Below are positions 24,199-33,367 of a DNA stretch of 64,000 nucleotides, in pieces. The position numbers were made by a program, and so were the translations under genes. The DNA is from Cribrihabitans_A pelagius (GTDB taxonomy: Bacteria > Pseudomonadota > Alphaproteobacteria > Rhodobacterales > Rhodobacteraceae). The notes under the pieces are model-generated. The model searched no databases and was not told the origin of the DNA. It was given only the letters and a program-made list of their open reading frames with translations. The stretch spans positions 221,063-285,062 of the forward strand of contig NZ_JBMERR010000003.1 of assembly GCF_048820915.1 (NCBI RefSeq), read 5' to 3'. The first letter of the stretch is position 1, and each line of letters begins with the position of its first letter.

Positions 24199-27100
24199 TG
24201 GCAACCATTCTTCTTGCGGCCGCAGGCTCGGCCATTGGCGGCGCGATTGGCGGGACCGTGGCGGGGCTGTCTTCGGCGGTGATCGGCCGTGCGGTAGGGG
24301 CCAGCCTGGGGCGGCTGATCGACGAGCGGCTGCTGGGTGCGGGCTCCGGCCCGGTGGAGACCGGCCGCGTCGACCGCTTCCGCATTACTCAAGCCGGCGC
24401 GGGCGAGCCGGTGGCAAAGGTCTTTGGCCGGATGCGGCTGGGCGGGCAGGTGATCTGGGCCTCGCGCTTCCTGGAGACCGCCAGCACCACTGGCGGGGGC
24501 GGCGGCAAGGGGCGGCCCAAGGAACCGCAGGTCACCCGCTACAGCTACTCGGTGTCGCTGGCGGTGGCGCTGTGCGAGGGCGAGATTGCCAGCGTCTCCC
24601 GCGTCTGGGCAGATGGCGGGGAGATGGCCCCCAAGGATCTCAACATGACGGTCTACCGCGGCACCGCGGATCAGCTCCCCGACCCGGTGATGGAGGCAAT
24701 CGAAGGCGCGGGCCAGGTGCCTGCCTACCGCGGCACGGCATACGTGGTGATGGAGAACATCCCGCTGGAACGTTTCGGCAACCGGGTGCCGCAGTTCTCC
24801 TTCGACGTGCTGCGGCCGGAACAGCCTGAAAGCGCCACCTACGCGGAAGACCTGGGCCAGCTGGTGCAGGGCGTTGCGCTGATGCCGGGCACCGGGGAGT
24901 ACACGCTGGCGAGCACGCCGGTGCACTACAGCCACGGGCCGGGCGCGGCCCGCGCCGCCAACAGCCATACGCATTCGGGGCAGAGCGACCTCAAGACTTC
25001 GCTCGACGCGCTGGAGGCGGAGCTGCCCGGCTGCGGGGCCGCTTCGCTGATCGTGTCGTGGTTCGGCGATGATCTGCGCTGCGGCAGCTGCACGCTGAAG
25101 CCGAAGGTGGAGCACAAGGATGCCGAGGGCAATATGGCCTGGAGCGCAGGCGGGCTCACCCGTGTCACGGCAGAGGAGGTTCTGAAACAGGACGGCAGTG
25201 CGCTTTATGGCGGCACCCCGGCCGATACGGCGGTGGTGCAGTCGATCCGCGAGATGCAGGCGCGCGGTCTGCGGGTGATGTTCTACCCCTTCATCCTGAT
25301 GGATCAGGCCGAGGGCAACACGCTGCCCGACCCCTGGACCGGCTCTGAGGGCCAGCCGCACCTGCCCTGGCGCGGCCGTATCACCCTGTCGGAAGCGCCA
25401 GGACGCGAGGGCTCCCCCGATGGCACGGCTGCGGCCGATGCCGAGGCCGCGGCGTTTTTCGGCACGGTGACAGCGGCGGATTTCACCGTGGGGGACGGGA
25501 CCGTCAGCTACCACGGGCCGCAGGAATGGAGCCTCAGCCGGTTCATTCTGCATTACGCAGCGCTCTGCGCAGCTGCGGGCGGGGTGGAGGCCTTCTGCAT
25601 CAGCTCGGAAATGCGCGCGCTGACGCAGATCCGCGGGGCTGCAGGTTTTCCGGCGGTGGAGCGTTTGCGCAGCCTTGCGGCAGAGGCGCGGCTTCTCTTG
25701 GGGGCGGAGACAAAGCTGGGTTATGCAGCGGACTGGTCGGAGTACTGGGGGTATCAATCGCCCGAAGGCGACCGCTACTTCCACCTCGACCCGCTCTGGG
25801 CCGATCCGGAGATCGATTTCATCGGCATCGACAACTACATGCCGCTCTCCGACTGGCGCGAGGGGGAGGATCACCTGGACGCGCAATCCGGTGTGCCTGC
25901 GATCTATGACCTCGGCTACCTCAGCGCCAATGTGGAGGGCGGCGAGGGCTATGACTGGTACTACCATTCGCCCGAGGCCGAGGCGGCGCAGATCCGCACG
26001 CCGATCACCGATGGCGCGCATGATCAGCCCTGGGTGTGGCGCTACAAGGATATCCGCAACTGGTGGCTCAACGACCATCACGAGCGGATCGGCGGCGTGC
26101 GGCAGGCACAGCCGACTGCCTGGGTGCCGCAATCGAAGCCGGTCTGGTTCACCGAACTGGGCTGTGCGGCCATCGACAAGGGCACCAACCAGCCCAACAA
26201 GTTCCTCGATCCGAAGAGTTCGGAATCGAAGTTGCCGAAATACTCCAACGGACAGCGCGACGACCTTATCCAGATCCACTACCTGCGGGCAGTGCTGGGC
26301 TACTGGGGGGAGGCGGCCAATAATCCCCTCTCTCAGGAGTACGAGGGGCGGATGCTCGACATGGCCAACGCCTATGTCTGGGCCTGGGACGCGCGGCCCT
26401 TTCCGGTGTTCCCCAATGCGCTGGAGGTCTGGAACGACGGCGGGAACTACCTGCGCGGCCATTGGCTGAACGGGCGCGCCGGGCAGCGCACGCTTGCCTC
26501 GGTGGTGGCGGAGATCTGCGAAGACGCGGGGCTTGGCGCGTATGATGTCTCCAAGCTCCACGGTGTGGTGCGCGGCTATGCAAACAGTGACGTGAGCGAC
26601 GCCCGTGCCTTGTTGCAGCCGCTGATGCTGCGCCACGGCTTTGACGCGGTGGAGCGCAATGGGCAAGTAGAATTCCTGATGCGCAACGGAGAGGGCGCTG
26701 AGGTGCTGAACCCGGCGGTGCTGGTGGACAGCGAAGAGCTGGACGGCACCACCGAGCGCACCCGCGGCAGTGCAGGGGAACTTGCGGGCCGCGTGCGGCT
26801 GCGCTTTGCCGAATGGGGGGGCGATCATGACGCGGCCTCCGTCGAAGCCGTGCTGCCGGATGAGGCCACCCACGCGGTGAGCCAGAACGAGCTGCCGATA
26901 GCCCTCACCGGGGCCGAGGCGCGGCAGGTGGCGGCCCGCTGGCTGGCTGAGGCGCGGATTTCCCGGGACAGCGCCCGCTTTCAGCTGCCGCCCTCGCTCC
27001 TGCACCTGGGGGCGGGCGACGTGGTGGCGCTGCCGGGGGAGGACGGGCAGGACCAGCTCTACCGCATTGACCGGATCGAGCAGGCCGAGGCGCAGCTGGT

Positions 27101-28118
27101 GGAGGCGGTGCGCATCGAGCCCGGCGTCTACCGTGCAGGCGACGTGCTCGAGGATCTGCCCGGCGTGAACGAATTTGCCGCCCCGGTGCCGGTGCTGCCC
27201 CTATTCATGGACCTGCCGCTGATGCGCGGCGACGAAAATCCGGTCGCGCCGCATCTGGCGGCAACCGCCGAAGCCTGGCCGGGCAGCGTTGCCGTCTACG
27301 GCTCGGCCAGCGATGAAAACTACGCGCTGGAACGGGTGATCGCGGCGCGTCAGACGGTGGGGGTGACGGAAACGCCGCTTCTGGCGGCCCCGCCCGGGCG
27401 CTGGGATCTGGGCGCGGGTTTGCAGGTGAAGCTGATCGCGGGCGAGCTGGAAAGCCGCAGCGCTCCGGCCGTGCTGGACGGCGCGAACCTTGCGGCCATC
27501 GGCGACGGCTCCCCCGGCAACTGGGAGCTGTTCCAGTTCCGCGAGGCCGAGCTGATTGCGCCGCAGACCTACCTGCTGAAGGGCCGTTTGCGCGGCCAGG
27601 CAGGCAGCGACGGGCTGATGCCGGATGTCTGGCCCGCGGGCTCTTATGTGGTGCTGCTGGATGGCACGATGGTGCAGATGGATCTTGCGCCCGATCAGCG
27701 GCGGCGGCAGCGGCACTACCGGATCGGTCCCGCAAGGCGCAGCCTGGAGGATCCCTCCTATGTGCATGTGGAAGCCAGTTTTGACGGCAACGGGCTGCGC
27801 CCCTATGCGCCCGGGCATCTGGAACTGACGGGCGCGCTGGGCGGAGACATCTCCGCGGCCTGGATCCGCCGCACCCGGATCGAGGGCGACAGCTGGGACC
27901 TGCCCGAGGTGCCCTTGGGCGAAGAGAGCGAGGCCTACCGCATCCGGGTGCTGCGCGGCACATCGGTGCTGCGGGAGGCGGTGAGTGCCACGCCCGCCTG
28001 GAGCTATCCGTCGGCGGCGCAGGCCGCCGACGGCGCTGTGGCGGGCGATGTGCTGGAAGTGGCGCAGCTCTCCGCGCGCTATGGCGCGGGGTCGGCCGCC
28101 ACGGTGCCGCTGGCGTGA
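24198..28118 (+). CDS. GTA megatron / baseplate host-specificity protein (gp15)
   Basis: 1306 residues, the largest gene of the cluster. It has an N-terminal Gly/Ala-rich hydrophobic helix (about 1-35) suited to membrane penetration, then a phage tail tip region. A TIM-barrel glycoside-hydrolase-like domain (about 300-740) contains YWGYQSPEGDRYFHLDPLWADP and FTELGCAAIDKGTNQPN. Tail-associated beta domains continue to the end. It attaches receptor-binding fibres encoded elsewhere. The reading frame is intact throughout. Confidence 0.95.
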   Translation: MATILLAAAGSAIGGAIGGTVAGLSSAVIGRAVGASLGRLIDERLLGAGSGPVETGRVDRFRITQAGAGEPVAKVFGRMRLGGQVIWASRFLETASTTGGGGGKGRPKEPQVTRYSYSVSLAVALCEGEIASVSRVWADGGEMAPKDLNMTVYRGTADQLPDPVMEAIEGAGQVPAYRGTAYVVMENIPLERFGNRVPQFSFDVLRPEQPESATYAEDLGQLVQGVALMPGTGEYTLASTPVHYSHGPGAARAANSHTHSGQSDLKTSLDALEAELPGCGAASLIVSWFGDDLRCGSCTLKPKVEHKDAEGNMAWSAGGLTRVTAEEVLKQDGSALYGGTPADTAVVQSIREMQARGLRVMFYPFILMDQAEGNTLPDPWTGSEGQPHLPWRGRITLSEAPGREGSPDGTAAADAEAAAFFGTVTAADFTVGDGTVSYHGPQEWSLSRFILHYAALCAAAGGVEAFCISSEMRALTQIRGAAGFPAVERLRSLAAEARLLLGAETKLGYAADWSEYWGYQSPEGDRYFHLDPLWADPEIDFIGIDNYMPLSDWREGEDHLDAQSGVPAIYDLGYLSANVEGGEGYDWYYHSPEAEAAQIRTPITDGAHDQPWVWRYKDIRNWWLNDHHERIGGVRQAQPTAWVPQSKPVWFTELGCAAIDKGTNQPNKFLDPKSSESKLPKYSNGQRDDLIQIHYLRAVLGYWGEAANNPLSQEYEGRMLDMANAYVWAWDARPFPVFPNALEVWNDGGNYLRGHWLNGRAGQRTLASVVAEICEDAGLGAYDVSKLHGVVRGYANSDVSDARALLQPLMLRHGFDAVERNGQVEFLMRNGEGAEVLNPAVLVDSEELDGTTERTRGSAGELAGRVRLRFAEWGGDHDAASVEAVLPDEATHAVSQNELPIALTGAEARQVAARWLAEARISRDSARFQLPPSLLHLGAGDVVALPGEDGQDQLYRIDRIEQAEAQLVEAVRIEPGVYRAGDVLEDLPGVNEFAAPVPVLPLFMDLPLMRGDENPVAPHLAATAEAWPGSVAVYGSASDENYALERVIAARQTVGVTETPLLAAPPGRWDLGAGLQVKLIAGELESRSAPAVLDGANLAAIGDGSPGNWELFQFREAELIAPQTYLLKGRLRGQAGSDGLMPDVWPAGSYVVLLDGTMVQMDLAPDQRRRQRHYRIGPARRSLEDPSYVHVEASFDGNGLRPYAPGHLELTGALGGDISAAWIRRTRIEGDSWDLPEVPLGEESEAYRIRVLRGTSVLREAVSATPAWSYPSAAQAADGAVAGDVLEVAQLSARYGAGSAATVPLA

Positions 28119-28426
28119 GGCGGCCGGTGCTGCCCGGCGACACTGCCGCGGCGGCCCGGGCGCTGCTGGCGGTGCCTGCGGCGGCGCGCCCGGCGCTCTG
28201 CCGCCGGATCTTTGCGGGCGCAGCCGCGGCCGCGGCCCATATGGCGCGCCGCCGAGCCCTGCATCCATGCTGGGGCGACGGTTCGCTCTCGGCCGCCGCG
28301 CGCCGGTTTCCGCTGGCGGACGAGCCCTTCCTGGATCACCCGGAGTATCTCGCCTGCACCCGCCTGGTGCTCAGCACACTGGCCGCGCGGATCGGCAATA
28401 ATCCCGTCAGCCCTCCCGCCCGCTGA
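28115..28426 (+). CDS. small conserved protein at the 3' end of the GTA cluster
   Basis: 103 residues from GTG overlapping the megatron stop (GTGA). The sequence is Ala-rich at first (ARALLAVPAAARPALCRRIFAGA), then RRALHPCWGDGSLSAAARRFPLADEPFLDHPEYLACTRLVL. I recognise it as the short protein that commonly trails gp15 in Rhodobacterales, without a known function. The tight coupling suggests co-expression with the tail genes. Confidence 0.75.
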   Translation: MRRPVLPGDTAAAARALLAVPAAARPALCRRIFAGAAAAAAHMARRRALHPCWGDGSLSAAARRFPLADEPFLDHPEYLACTRLVLSTLAARIGNNPVSPPAR

Positions 28427-28634
28427 CCCGGCAGGCAAGCTGCCGGGCCGGCCGTTGGGCCGGGCGCCGCGGCCCTGCGGCCCGCGGCGCGGGCGCGTGC
28501 GGCGAGGCCCCGGAGCCGCCGCCGCCCCTTGGGGCTTGCGGGCCATCGGAATTGGAAATACCGGTCATCACAGGTTTGCGTTTGCGGAATATCTACCTAG
28601 ATGCATATCCTGAGCGGAGAAAGGATTCCGAGCC

Positions 28635-29453
28635 ATGATCGAAGCGCACAAAACCGTCACGCAGATGGACCCGGTCTGGGACCGGATCGCCAAGGAAGCG
28701 CAGGAGGCGGTGGACTTCCAGCCGCTGCTGGGCGGGCTGATCCACGCCTGTATCCTGCACCACAAGTCAATCGAGAAGGCGCTCTCCTACCGGATTTCCG
28801 CAAAGCTCTGCTCGAACGAGATGTCGATGACCATTCTGCGGGAAATCGTCGACGAGGCTTATGCCGATGACCCGGCCATCGTGGAAGCGGCCCGCGCCGA
28901 CCTGATGGCGGTTTACGAGCGCGACCCGGCGTGCCACCGGCTGCTGCAGCCGATCCTTTACTTCAAGGGCTACCAAGCGGTGCAGGCCTACCGGGTCAGC
29001 CATTGGCTGTGGAAGAAGGGGCAGAAGGATCTGGCCTATTTCTTCCAGATGCGCACCTCGGAGATCTTCGGGATTGACATCCACCCCGGCGCCCGCATCG
29101 GCAAGGGGATCATGATCGACCATGCCCATTCCATCGTGATCGGCGAGACCGCGGTGGTCGGCGACAATGTCTCCATGCTGCATTCGGTAACGCTCGGCGG
29201 TACCGGCAAGGAGGAAGAGGACCGTCACCCCAAGATCGGCGACGGCGTGCTGATCGGGGCGGGGGCCAAGGTGCTGGGCAACATCAAGGTCGGCCATTGC
29301 AGCCGGATCGCGGCCGGCTCGGTGGTACTGTCGGAAGTGCCGCCCTGCAAGACCGTGGCGGGCGTGCCTGCGCGCATCGTGGGCGAGGCGGGCTGCGACC
29401 AGCCCTCGGTCAGCATGGACCAGCGCTTTACCAACGGCAGCGGCGCGGACTAG
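28635..29453 (+). CDS. cysE: serine O-acetyltransferase
   Basis: 272 residues. The helical N-terminal domain (MDPVWDRIAKEAQEAV) is followed by the left-handed beta-helix with hexapeptide repeats, GIDIHPGARIGKGIMIDHAHSIVIGETAVVGDNVSMLHSV, catalytic Asp/His in this block, then GTGKEEEDRHPKIGDGVLIGAGAKVLG. It makes O-acetylserine for cysteine synthesis and is usually feedback-inhibited through its C-terminal tail. The gene is separated from the GTA cluster by a GC-rich palindromic gap. In Rhodobacter, cysE also borders the GTA. Confidence 0.97.
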   Translation: MIEAHKTVTQMDPVWDRIAKEAQEAVDFQPLLGGLIHACILHHKSIEKALSYRISAKLCSNEMSMTILREIVDEAYADDPAIVEAARADLMAVYERDPACHRLLQPILYFKGYQAVQAYRVSHWLWKKGQKDLAYFFQMRTSEIFGIDIHPGARIGKGIMIDHAHSIVIGETAVVGDNVSMLHSVTLGGTGKEEEDRHPKIGDGVLIGAGAKVLGNIKVGHCSRIAAGSVVLSEVPPCKTVAGVPARIVGEAGCDQPSVSMDQRFTNGSGAD

Positions 29454-29483
29454 GCGTCCGGCCAAGGCAGACAGAAGGTCAGG

Positions 29484-29509
29484 AAGGGGCGGCGGACCGC
29501 CCCTTTTTT
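29484..29509 (+). terminator. cysE terminator
   Basis: AAGGGGCGG / CCGCCCCTT with a 4-nt loop, then TTTT. Confidence 0.9.
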
Positions 29510-29739
29510 GTTGTGCCGGCGCCAGGTCCTGAGACCGCAGGCCGGTGGCGGGCGCAGCGCTGCGCGCTCCAGTCCCGGCCTCTGCGCGGCCCGCCGAGGC
29601 CGTCCGGCAGCCGGGGCCACGGAGTCCCCGGCCTCTTCCCGCACGTCCGCCGGCAGGCGGAAGGCCGCAGCCTGAGCGCTGAGCCGCTCTGCCTGGATGC
29701 GCAGGCCAACAGCGGAGGATACGGTGTCTTGACGGCGGA

Positions 29740-30422
29740 GGAATTGCCGCGGGCAGTGCCGCCGAGCCTGCCGAGCGGCTGCGACAGCCCCTCCAGCTCC
29801 TGCGAGCCGCGGCTCCGGCTCAGTCCGGCGCGGCTGGCGCGGCCGGAGATCCCGCTCATGCGGGATATGATCTGCGCCAGCGCCGCGCCGGTGTTGTTGA
29901 CTTCGGAAACGCCGTTGCCGATGTTCCCGGCAGCGCTGGCGATCAGGTCCTTGCTTTCGGCTGCTGCTTGCGAGCTGCGCGGCGCTTGCGCGCGTACCTC
30001 CATTGCCGCCACGGCAAAACCCTTGCCCGCTTGGCCCGCCCGCGCGGCCCCACCCCGGCGTTCAATGCGCGCTGACCGGTCTGGAAGGCGATGTCGCCGA
30101 TCACCCCGGTGATGGTGCAGATCTGGCTCGCGCTCTGCTCGATGCCGGTCATCGCCGCAACGACGCTTTCGGCCACGCGGCTGCTGGCTTCGGCCCCGGC
30201 CGCCGCGCCGCAGGCCGGACCGTTCTCCGCGCGGAACTCGGCCGCCGCGGCGCCGGGCGCGGCGGTGAGCGTGCCGAGCGCTTCGGCCAACGCCTGCGCC
30301 TGGGTCTCCTGCGCGGCCTCGCGGACCAGGCCGGCGAGCGCGCAGAGCGTCAAGCGCAGAACAATGCGCAGGTTGAGGGAGCGAAAGCTCGGAGAAAGAC
30401 GCGTTTTCAGCGGCTTAACCAT
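29740..30422 (-). pseudogene. decayed methyl-accepting chemotaxis protein
   Basis: The minus-strand reading AMTGIEQSASQICTITGVIG then DIAFQTGQRALNAGV is the signalling-domain hairpin of a chemoreceptor. Near 30048-30053 the frame breaks: restoring one missing base gives GVEAARAGQAGKGFAV, and the next frame continues MEVRAQAPRSSQAAAESKDLIASAA to ISRMSGIS before similarity fades. The usual NLL before ALNAG is altered to GQR, and no sensor, transmembrane or HAMP part is visible upstream. The left boundary is approximate. Confidence 0.8.
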
Positions 30423-30558
30423 GGTCCTGATCTGGCGGCTGGGGATGTCCCGAAAGCAGGATGGTCCGGGTTAACGTCGGGTAAATGGCCTCCCCGGGGG
30501 TGGCAGATGTCACATTAGAATCACGCGGCGCGGCCAGTTGCAGACCCGTTTGCCAATA

Positions 30559-30586
30559 AAAAAGGCCGGGCGCGGGCCCGGCCTTT
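30559..30586 (-). terminator. pdhA-pdhB-pdhC terminator
   Basis: AAAGGCCGGGC / GCCCGGCCTTT stem; on the minus strand it runs into TTTTTTATT. It lies about 25 nt past the pdhC stop. Confidence 0.9.
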
Positions 30587-30609
30587 CAGCGTGTCAGGGT
30601 GCGGCCCGG

Positions 30610-31956
30610 TCAGGCCAGCATCACCATCGGGTTTTCAAGGTTGTCCTTGATCGAGGTCAGCAGTTGCGCCCCCAGCGCGCCGTCGATCACCCGGTGGTCG
30701 ACCGAGAGGGTCACCGACATCACCGTGGCCACCGCCAGCTCACCGTCCTTGCCGACGATGGGCTTCTTGACGCCCGCGCCAACCGCGAGGATGGCGCCAT
30801 GCGGCGGGTTGATGACGGCGTCGAAGTTGTCGATGCCGAACATCCCGAGGTTGGAGATCGCGAAGCTGCCGCCCTGGTATTCATGCGGCGCGAGCTTGCG
30901 GTCGCGGGCACGGGCGGCGAGGTCCTTCATCTCGGCCGACAGCGCGGACAGCGACTTCATTTCCGCATCCTGCAGCACCGGGGTGAACAGCCCGCCTTCA
31001 ATGGCAACCGCCACTGCCACATCCGAGGCCTGCATCTTCAGCACCCGGTCACCGGCCCAAACCGCATTGGCATCCGGCACCGATTGCAGCGCCAGGGCGC
31101 AGGCCTTGATGATGAAGTCGTTGACCGAGAGCTTCACGCCGCGGCCGTCGAGCTGCTTGTTCAGATCGCCGCGGAACTTCAGCAGCGCATCCAGCTGGAT
31201 GTCGCGGCGCAGGTAGAAATGCGGCACCTGCTGCTTGGCCTCCGTGAGGCGCGCGGCGATGGTCTTGCGCATGCCGTCGAGCTTCACTTCCTCAAAGGTG
31301 CGGCCCTCGTACATGCGGGCGACCTGATCGGCCGAGGGGCCGGCAGAGGGAGCAGCAGCGGCGGCCGGGGCCTTGGCGGCCTCACCCTTCGGCGCGGCGT
31401 CCTTGGCGGCCTGCGGCTTGGCGCTTTCGACGTCGGCCTTGACGATGCGGCCCTTGGGGCCGGAGCCCTTGAGCTGGCTCAGGTCCAACCCCTTGTCGGC
31501 AGCGATCCGGCGCGCCAGCGGCGATGCAAAGATGCGGCTGCCATCGGCGGCCTCAGGCGCGGCAGGGGCGGGTTTCACTTCCGCCTTGCCGTTGCCTTTC
31601 GCGGCAGCGGGCGCCTCGGAGCCCCCGTCGGGGGCCGCCTCCTTGCCCGCGTCAGCCGCGGGTGCGGCTTCCCCGCCGGAGGCACCGGATGTGTCGATGT
31701 CATCGGCGCTTTCGCCATCCTCCAGCAGCACCGCGATGGGCGTGTTCACCTTCACGCCTTCGGTGCCTTCGCCGATCAGGATCTTGCCGACGGTGCCTTC
31801 GTCGACGGCTTCGAATTCCATCGTCGCCTTGTCGGTCTCGATCTCCGCCAGCAGGTCGCCGGAGGAGACGGTGTCGCCTTCCTTGACCAGCCATTTGGCA
31901 AGGGTGCCTTCCTCCATCGTGGGAGAGAGGGCGGGCATCAGGATTTCAGTGGGCAT
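30610..31956 (-). CDS. pdhC: pyruvate dehydrogenase E2, dihydrolipoamide acetyltransferase
   Basis: 448 residues. Lipoyl domain 1-78 has the modified K43 in EIETDKATMEFEA. An Ala/Pro linker is followed by the peripheral subunit-binding domain (about 140-176, IFASPLARRIAADKGLDL) and the catalytic core (about 215-448) ending with SVDHRVIDGALGAQ, where H421 is catalytic. It transfers acetyl to CoA. It is last in pdhA-pdhB-pdhC. Its lipoyl domain is nearly identical to that of PdhB. Confidence 0.97.
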   Translation of the reverse strand: MPTEILMPALSPTMEEGTLAKWLVKEGDTVSSGDLLAEIETDKATMEFEAVDEGTVGKILIGEGTEGVKVNTPIAVLLEDGESADDIDTSGASGGEAAPAADAGKEAAPDGGSEAPAAAKGNGKAEVKPAPAAPEAADGSRIFASPLARRIAADKGLDLSQLKGSGPKGRIVKADVESAKPQAAKDAAPKGEAAKAPAAAAAPSAGPSADQVARMYEGRTFEEVKLDGMRKTIAARLTEAKQQVPHFYLRRDIQLDALLKFRGDLNKQLDGRGVKLSVNDFIIKACALALQSVPDANAVWAGDRVLKMQASDVAVAVAIEGGLFTPVLQDAEMKSLSALSAEMKDLAARARDRKLAPHEYQGGSFAISNLGMFGIDNFDAVINPPHGAILAVGAGVKKPIVGKDGELAVATVMSVTLSVDHRVIDGALGAQLLTSIKDNLENPMVMLA

Positions 31957-31967
31957 CTTGAGGCTCC

Positions 31968-33353
31968 TTACCGGTAGGTCACTTGTTTCACCGCTTCTAT
32001 CACCTCATCGGTGGTGACCAGCGCGTGTTTTTCCAGGTTGGCGGCATAGGGCATCGGCACGTCCTTGCCGGTGCAGTTGATGACCGGCGCGTCGAGGTAG
32101 TCGAAGGCCTCCTGCATCACCACCGAGGAGATGTAGCTGCCGACCGAGCCCTGCGGCCAGCCTTCTTCGACGGTCACCAGGCGATTGGTCTTCATCACCG
32201 ACTTGATGATCGCGGGGGTGTCCATCGGGCGCAGGGTGCGCAGGTCGATGACCTCGGCCGAGGTGCCGTCTTCGGCCAGCTTTTCAGCGGCTTCCAGCGC
32301 GTATTGCATGCCGATGCCGAAGGAGACGATGGTCACGTCCTCGCCCTCGCGCCAGATCCGGGCCTTGCCGAAAGGCACGGTGTAGTCGTCCAGCTTGGGC
32401 ACGTCGAAGGCGCGGCCGTAGAGGATCTCGTTCTCCAGGAAGATCACCGGGTTGGGGTCACGGATGGCGGTTTTCATCAGGCCCTTGGCGTCGGCGGCGG
32501 AGTAGGGCATCGCCACTTTCAGGCCGGGGATCTGCATGTACCAGGCGGCATAGTCCTGGCTGTGCTGGGCGCCAACGCGGGCCGCTGCGCCATTGGGGCC
32601 GCGGAACACCATCGGCGCCCCCATCTGGCCGCCGGACATGTAAAGCGTCTTGGCTGCCGAGTTGATGATCTGGTCAATCGCCTGCATGGCGAAGTTGAAG
32701 GTCATGAACTCGACAATCGGGCGCAGGCCGCCAAAGGCCGCGCCGGTGGCGATGCCGGCAAAGCCGTGCTCGGTGATGGGAGTGTCGATCACCCGCTTGG
32801 CGCCGAACTCGTCCAGAAGGCCCTGGGAGACCTTGTAGGCGCCCTGATATTCGGCGACCTCCTCGCCCATCAGGAAGACATCCTCGTCGCGGCGCATCTC
32901 TTCGGCCATGGCGTCGCGCAGCGCTTCGCGCACGGTGGTCTGCACCATCTCGGTGCCTTCGGGATAGTCTGGCTCCGCATCCGGGAGAACCGTCTCGGGC
33001 GCTTTCTGCGGTGCGGCTGCGGCGGGCTCGTCACGGGCAGGGGCCTTGGCTTCCTGCTTGTCTTCGCCATTGCCGCCGCCAGAGGAGGCCTCGTAATCGT
33101 CCACGCTTTCGCCGTCTTCAACCAGCACCGCGATGGGCGTGTTCACCTTCACGCCTTCGGTGCCTTCGCCGATCAGGATCTTGCCGACGGTGCCTTCATC
33201 GACGGCTTCGAATTCCATCGTCGCCTTGTCGGTTTCGATCTCGGCCAGGATGTCGCCGGAGTTCACGGTGTCGCCTTCCTTGACCAGCCATTTGGCCAGG
33301 GTGCCTTCCTCCATGGTCGGAGACAGGGCGGGCATGAGAATTTCGGTTGCCAT
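31968..33353 (-). CDS. pdhB: pyruvate dehydrogenase E1 beta subunit with lipoyl domain
   Basis: 461 residues. An N-terminal lipoyl domain (1-80, K43 in ETDKATMEF) and an acidic Ala/Pro linker precede the transketolase-type E1 beta part (about 140-461: TVREALRDAMAEEMRRDEDVFLMGEEVAEYQGAYKV...). A lipoyl domain on E1 beta is a known alphaproteobacterial feature. The start at 33353 is set by the lipoyl domain. With PdhA it decarboxylates pyruvate. Confidence 0.96.
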   Translation of the reverse strand: MATEILMPALSPTMEEGTLAKWLVKEGDTVNSGDILAEIETDKATMEFEAVDEGTVGKILIGEGTEGVKVNTPIAVLVEDGESVDDYEASSGGGNGEDKQEAKAPARDEPAAAAPQKAPETVLPDAEPDYPEGTEMVQTTVREALRDAMAEEMRRDEDVFLMGEEVAEYQGAYKVSQGLLDEFGAKRVIDTPITEHGFAGIATGAAFGGLRPIVEFMTFNFAMQAIDQIINSAAKTLYMSGGQMGAPMVFRGPNGAAARVGAQHSQDYAAWYMQIPGLKVAMPYSAADAKGLMKTAIRDPNPVIFLENEILYGRAFDVPKLDDYTVPFGKARIWREGEDVTIVSFGIGMQYALEAAEKLAEDGTSAEVIDLRTLRPMDTPAIIKSVMKTNRLVTVEEGWPQGSVGSYISSVVMQEAFDYLDAPVINCTGKDVPMPYAANLEKHALVTTDEVIEAVKQVTYR

Positions 33354-33367
33354 GTCTGTTCTTCCCC

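Larger units (their letters stand above)
13647..28426 (+). mobile_element. RcGTA-type gene transfer agent structural cluster
   Basis: Eighteen same-strand genes in the order known from Rhodobacter capsulatus GTA (g1 to g15 with g3.5 and g10.1), encoding packaging, head, neck and siphophage-like tail. No integrase, replication, repressor or lysis gene is present, as expected for a GTA rather than a prophage. Many junctions are ATGA/GTGA 4-nt overlaps. It is flanked by fabF-mltG and cysE. The one break is 15283-15750 between terL and portal. All genes appear intact, so particle production is plausible if regulators and the lysis and fibre genes exist elsewhere. Confidence 0.95.

Noticed and set aside
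24174..27005. 943-codon open frame on the minus strand
   Set aside because: It lies wholly antisense to megatron, with Arg/His-rich low-complexity translation and no recognisable domain.
13647..28426. Prophage instead of GTA
   Set aside because: No integrase, repressor, replication or lysis genes and the gene order is that of RcGTA with housekeeping flanks.
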